From NCBI GenBank assembly GCA_025449725.1, contig JANWIU010000063.1, forward strand, positions 1 through 16,244: DNA of 16,244 bases. The letters are read 5' to 3'. A program made the position numbers and the translations under genes. This document shows, piece after piece, positions 14,693 through 16,244 of this stretch. The stretch comes from Pseudobdellovibrio sp. Lineage in GTDB: Bacteria > Bdellovibrionota > Bdellovibrionia > Bdellovibrionales > Bdellovibrionaceae. The notes under the pieces were generated by a model that was given only the letters and a program-made list of their open reading frames with translations, had not been told where the DNA came from and ran no database searches. How positions within the stretch are numbered: position 1 is the stretch's first letter; each line of letters starts with the position of its first letter.

Positions 14693-14719
14693 ATTGTAGA
14701 AATCTATCAGATTAGTCAA
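14693..14719 (-). promoter_or_regulatory. Possible promoter for the Lys/Ala-rich gene
   Basis: Minus strand: TTGACT (14719-14714), a 15-nt spacer, then TACAAT (14698-14693). The spacer is short, but both boxes are good. The start would fall about 0-2 nt before the ATG at 14684, giving an almost leaderless mRNA. An alternative TATAAT at 14734-14729 lacks a -35 and would give a leader of about 40 nt. Confidence 0.35.
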
Positions 14720-14790
14720 CTGCTTTTAATTATAAAAAGTCAGTGCTAAAATCCCGGAGATTTTCTGAATTATTAATCAAGGAGTTTTAT

Positions 14791-15966
14791 ATGGAAAAAG
14801 TCGTCATTGTCTCCGCTGCAAGAACGCCTGTCGGAACCTTTCAAGGTGCCTATTCCCAGTTGCCGGCACCACGTCTAGGAGCCGTTGCAATCAAGAACGC
14901 TTTAGAACGCGCGCAGGTAAAATCAAATGAAGTTCATGAAGTTATTATGGGTCAGGTGTTAACTGCAGGAGCAGGTCAAGCGCCAGCCAGACAGGCGGCC
15001 ATTTCTGCGGGTGTCTCAAACTCAACCCCTTGTATGACCATCAATAAAGTTTGTGGCTCAGGATTAAAAGCCGTAATGCTGGCAAGCGATAGTATTCGTC
15101 TCGGTACAACAGCTGTTGCGGTTGCGGGCGGTCAGGAAAACATGACGATGGCACCTCACCTCTTAGAGAACTCAAGAACAGGTTACCGCATGGGTTCACA
15201 AACGATTGTTGATTCCATGATAAAAGATGGTTTGTGGGACCCTTACAATAATTTTCACATGGGAAATGCGGCAGAGATCTGTTCAAAAGAATTTTCATTT
15301 ACTCGCGAAGCTCAGGATGCTTTTGCAATTGATTCTTACAAAAAAGCCCAAAAAGCCATTGCTGACGGAAAATTTAAAAATGAAATCTGTGCAGTGACTA
15401 TTGAAGGTAAAAAAGGCGCTGTAACCGTTGATACCGATGAGGAGCCGGGAAAGGCTATGTTTGATAAAATCCCGGGGCTAAAACCGGCTTTTGACAAAGA
15501 AGGAACCATTACTGCTGCAAATGCATCTAAAATTAATGACGGAGCTGCGGCTTTAGTTTTAATGAGCGAATCCGAAGCCAAAAAGCGCGGACTAAAGCCT
15601 TTGGCAACAATCGTTTCTTACTCGACATTTGCGCAGGAACCAAAATATTTCACAACGGCTCCGGTAGGTGCCATTAAAAAATCATTAGGGCTGGCGAATT
15701 TGAAAATAGCTGAAATCGATCACTACGAAATCAATGAAGCTTTTGCAAACGTGACGATGGCTGCACAGAAGTCTCTTGAAATTCCGGCTGAGAAGACAAA
15801 TCTTCACGGCGGTGCAATTGCGATCGGTCATCCGATCGGAGCTTCCGGCGCACGCATTCTGACAACGTTGGTTCATTCTCTGCACACTAATAATCTACGC
15901 CGCGGTTTAGCGACGTTATGTATTGGTGGCGGCGAAGCCGTAGCCATGATCATAGAAAGAGTATAA
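14791..15966 (+). CDS. Acetyl-CoA C-acetyltransferase (thiolase)
   Basis: Thiolase of the biosynthetic/acetoacetyl-CoA type (AtoB/PhaA-like), interconverting two acetyl-CoA and acetoacetyl-CoA plus CoA. 391 aa, the usual length. It has nucleophile C88 (NKVCGSG), NEAFA at 315-319, H347 in GHPIGASG and the second catalytic C377 in CIGGGE. The HMGNAAE stretch (156-162) is typical of the short-chain enzyme. The start is ATG at 14791 with a strong AAGGAG 6 nt upstream; a GTG at 14743 in the same frame is rejected. First gene of an operon with the CoA-transferase subunit that begins 2 nt after its stop. Together they fit acetoacetate or ketone-body use, or polyhydroxybutyrate breakdown. PhaA versus AtoB cannot be settled from the sequence, so no symbol is given. 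Confidence 0.95.
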   Translation: MEKVVIVSAARTPVGTFQGAYSQLPAPRLGAVAIKNALERAQVKSNEVHEVIMGQVLTAGAGQAPARQAAISAGVSNSTPCMTINKVCGSGLKAVMLASDSIRLGTTAVAVAGGQENMTMAPHLLENSRTGYRMGSQTIVDSMIKDGLWDPYNNFHMGNAAEICSKEFSFTREAQDAFAIDSYKKAQKAIADGKFKNEICAVTIEGKKGAVTVDTDEEPGKAMFDKIPGLKPAFDKEGTITAANASKINDGAAALVLMSESEAKKRGLKPLATIVSYSTFAQEPKYFTTAPVGAIKKSLGLANLKIAEIDHYEINEAFANVTMAAQKSLEIPAEKTNLHGGAIAIGHPIGASGARILTTLVHSLHTNNLRRGLATLCIGGGEAVAMIIERV

Positions 15967-15968
15967 AA

Positions 15969-16244
15969 ATGGCTTCTAAAGTTTATGCGGATGCAAAAAC
16001 CGCAATTGCCGGCGTAACAGATAATATGACTCTTTTGGTTGGTGGCTTCGGACTTTGTGGCATTCCTGAAAACTGCATAGAGGCCCTTAGAGACTCAGGC
16101 GTGAAAGGACTTACCTGCGTTTCAAACAACGCAGGTGTTGACGACTTCGGCCTGGGCTTGTTGTTGCAAACGCGCCAAATTAAGAAAATGCTTTCAAGCT
16201 ATGTCGGCGAAAACGCGACGTTTGAAAAACAATTTATGTCCGGA
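15969..16244 (+). CDS. scoA: 3-oxoacid CoA-transferase subunit A, 3' end cut by the window
   Basis: The first 92 codons are present and the frame is open at the window end. It matches the A subunit of succinyl-CoA:3-ketoacid CoA-transferase: the CoA-binding glycine loop TLLVGGFGLCGIPE (about 26-39), SNNAGVDDFGLGLLL (about 56-70), and IKKMLSSYVGEN (about 75-86). The enzyme moves CoA from succinyl-CoA to acetoacetate, and the thiolase just upstream then makes acetyl-CoA. ATG at 15969 is 2 nt after the thiolase stop, with only a weak AGAG upstream, so translation is probably coupled. A subunit B gene is expected just beyond the window. An acetate-using AtoD-type enzyme is the main alternative. 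Confidence 0.92.
   Translation, partial: MASKVYADAKTAIAGVTDNMTLLVGGFGLCGIPENCIEALRDSGVKGLTCVSNNAGVDDFGLGLLLQTRQIKKMLSSYVGENATFEKQFMSG

Noticed and set aside
14743..14790. Upstream GTG start for the thiolase, adding 16 residues
   Set aside because: The ATG at 14791 has a strong AAGGAG at the right distance and gives the normal family N-terminus MEKVVIVSAARTP; the GTG has no ribosome-binding site.
1..16244. CRISPR arrays, insertion sequences, tRNA or rRNA genes, phage or defence cassettes
   Set aside because: No regularly spaced repeats, transposase-like frames, cloverleaf-type sequences or recognisable defence proteins were found on either strand.

Overview
The window looks like chromosomal sequence from a free-living or predatory Gram-negative bacterium, most plausibly a member of the Bdellovibrionota (Bdellovibrio-like). 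This rests on inference: lipoprotein and outer-membrane signal sequences, a GTP-type PEP carboxykinase, a Gram-negative-type DnaE, a miaB gene directly followed by a DUF151 gene (an arrangement I know from deltaproteobacterial-type genomes), and moderately AT-leaning composition. No marker in the window fixes the species. I saw no rRNA or tRNA gene, insertion sequence, phage gene or CRISPR array; this is ordinary, densely packed core genome.

Layout. From 9963 down to 1, seven genes run on the minus strand: miaB, a DUF151 nuclease-like gene, a gamma-carbonic-anhydrase-like gene, guaB, guaA, dnaE, and a lipoprotein cut by the window start. Spacings are a 4-nt overlap, then 27, 47, 2, 3 and 60 nt, so at least guaB-guaA-dnaE is one tight operon and the whole run could be one. 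guaB, guaA and dnaE all start with non-ATG codons (GTG, TTG, TTG). Divergent from miaB, the plus strand carries an uncharacterised acidic protein (10020-10610) with its own short terminator, then a small lipoprotein (10715-11092) and an outer-membrane beta-barrel protein (11120-11731). pckG (GTP PEP carboxykinase) converges on the latter from the minus strand. A 252-bp intergenic region holds a strong bidirectional terminator, a possible pckG promoter and a short protein-like reading frame. Then comes a minus-strand gene for a lysine/alanine-rich and acidic protein with a Cys/His cluster. Divergent from it, a plus-strand operon starts: acetyl-CoA acetyltransferase followed by 3-oxoacid CoA-transferase subunit A, the latter cut by the window end.

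How they fit together. guaB and guaA make GMP from IMP and sit in one operon with the replicative polymerase gene, linking guanine nucleotide supply to replication. pckG and the thiolase/CoA-transferase operon fit an organism that grows on amino acids, acetoacetate or C4 acyl-CoAs and makes sugars by gluconeogenesis. The less ordinary items are the two possible near-leaderless promoters (miaB and the Lys/Ala-rich gene), the set of forced non-ATG starts, the altered PHP-site residues of DnaE, the unknown Lys/Ala-rich zinc-motif protein, and the unknown lipoprotein/barrel pair. I did not find a convincing undescribed defence or mobile system.
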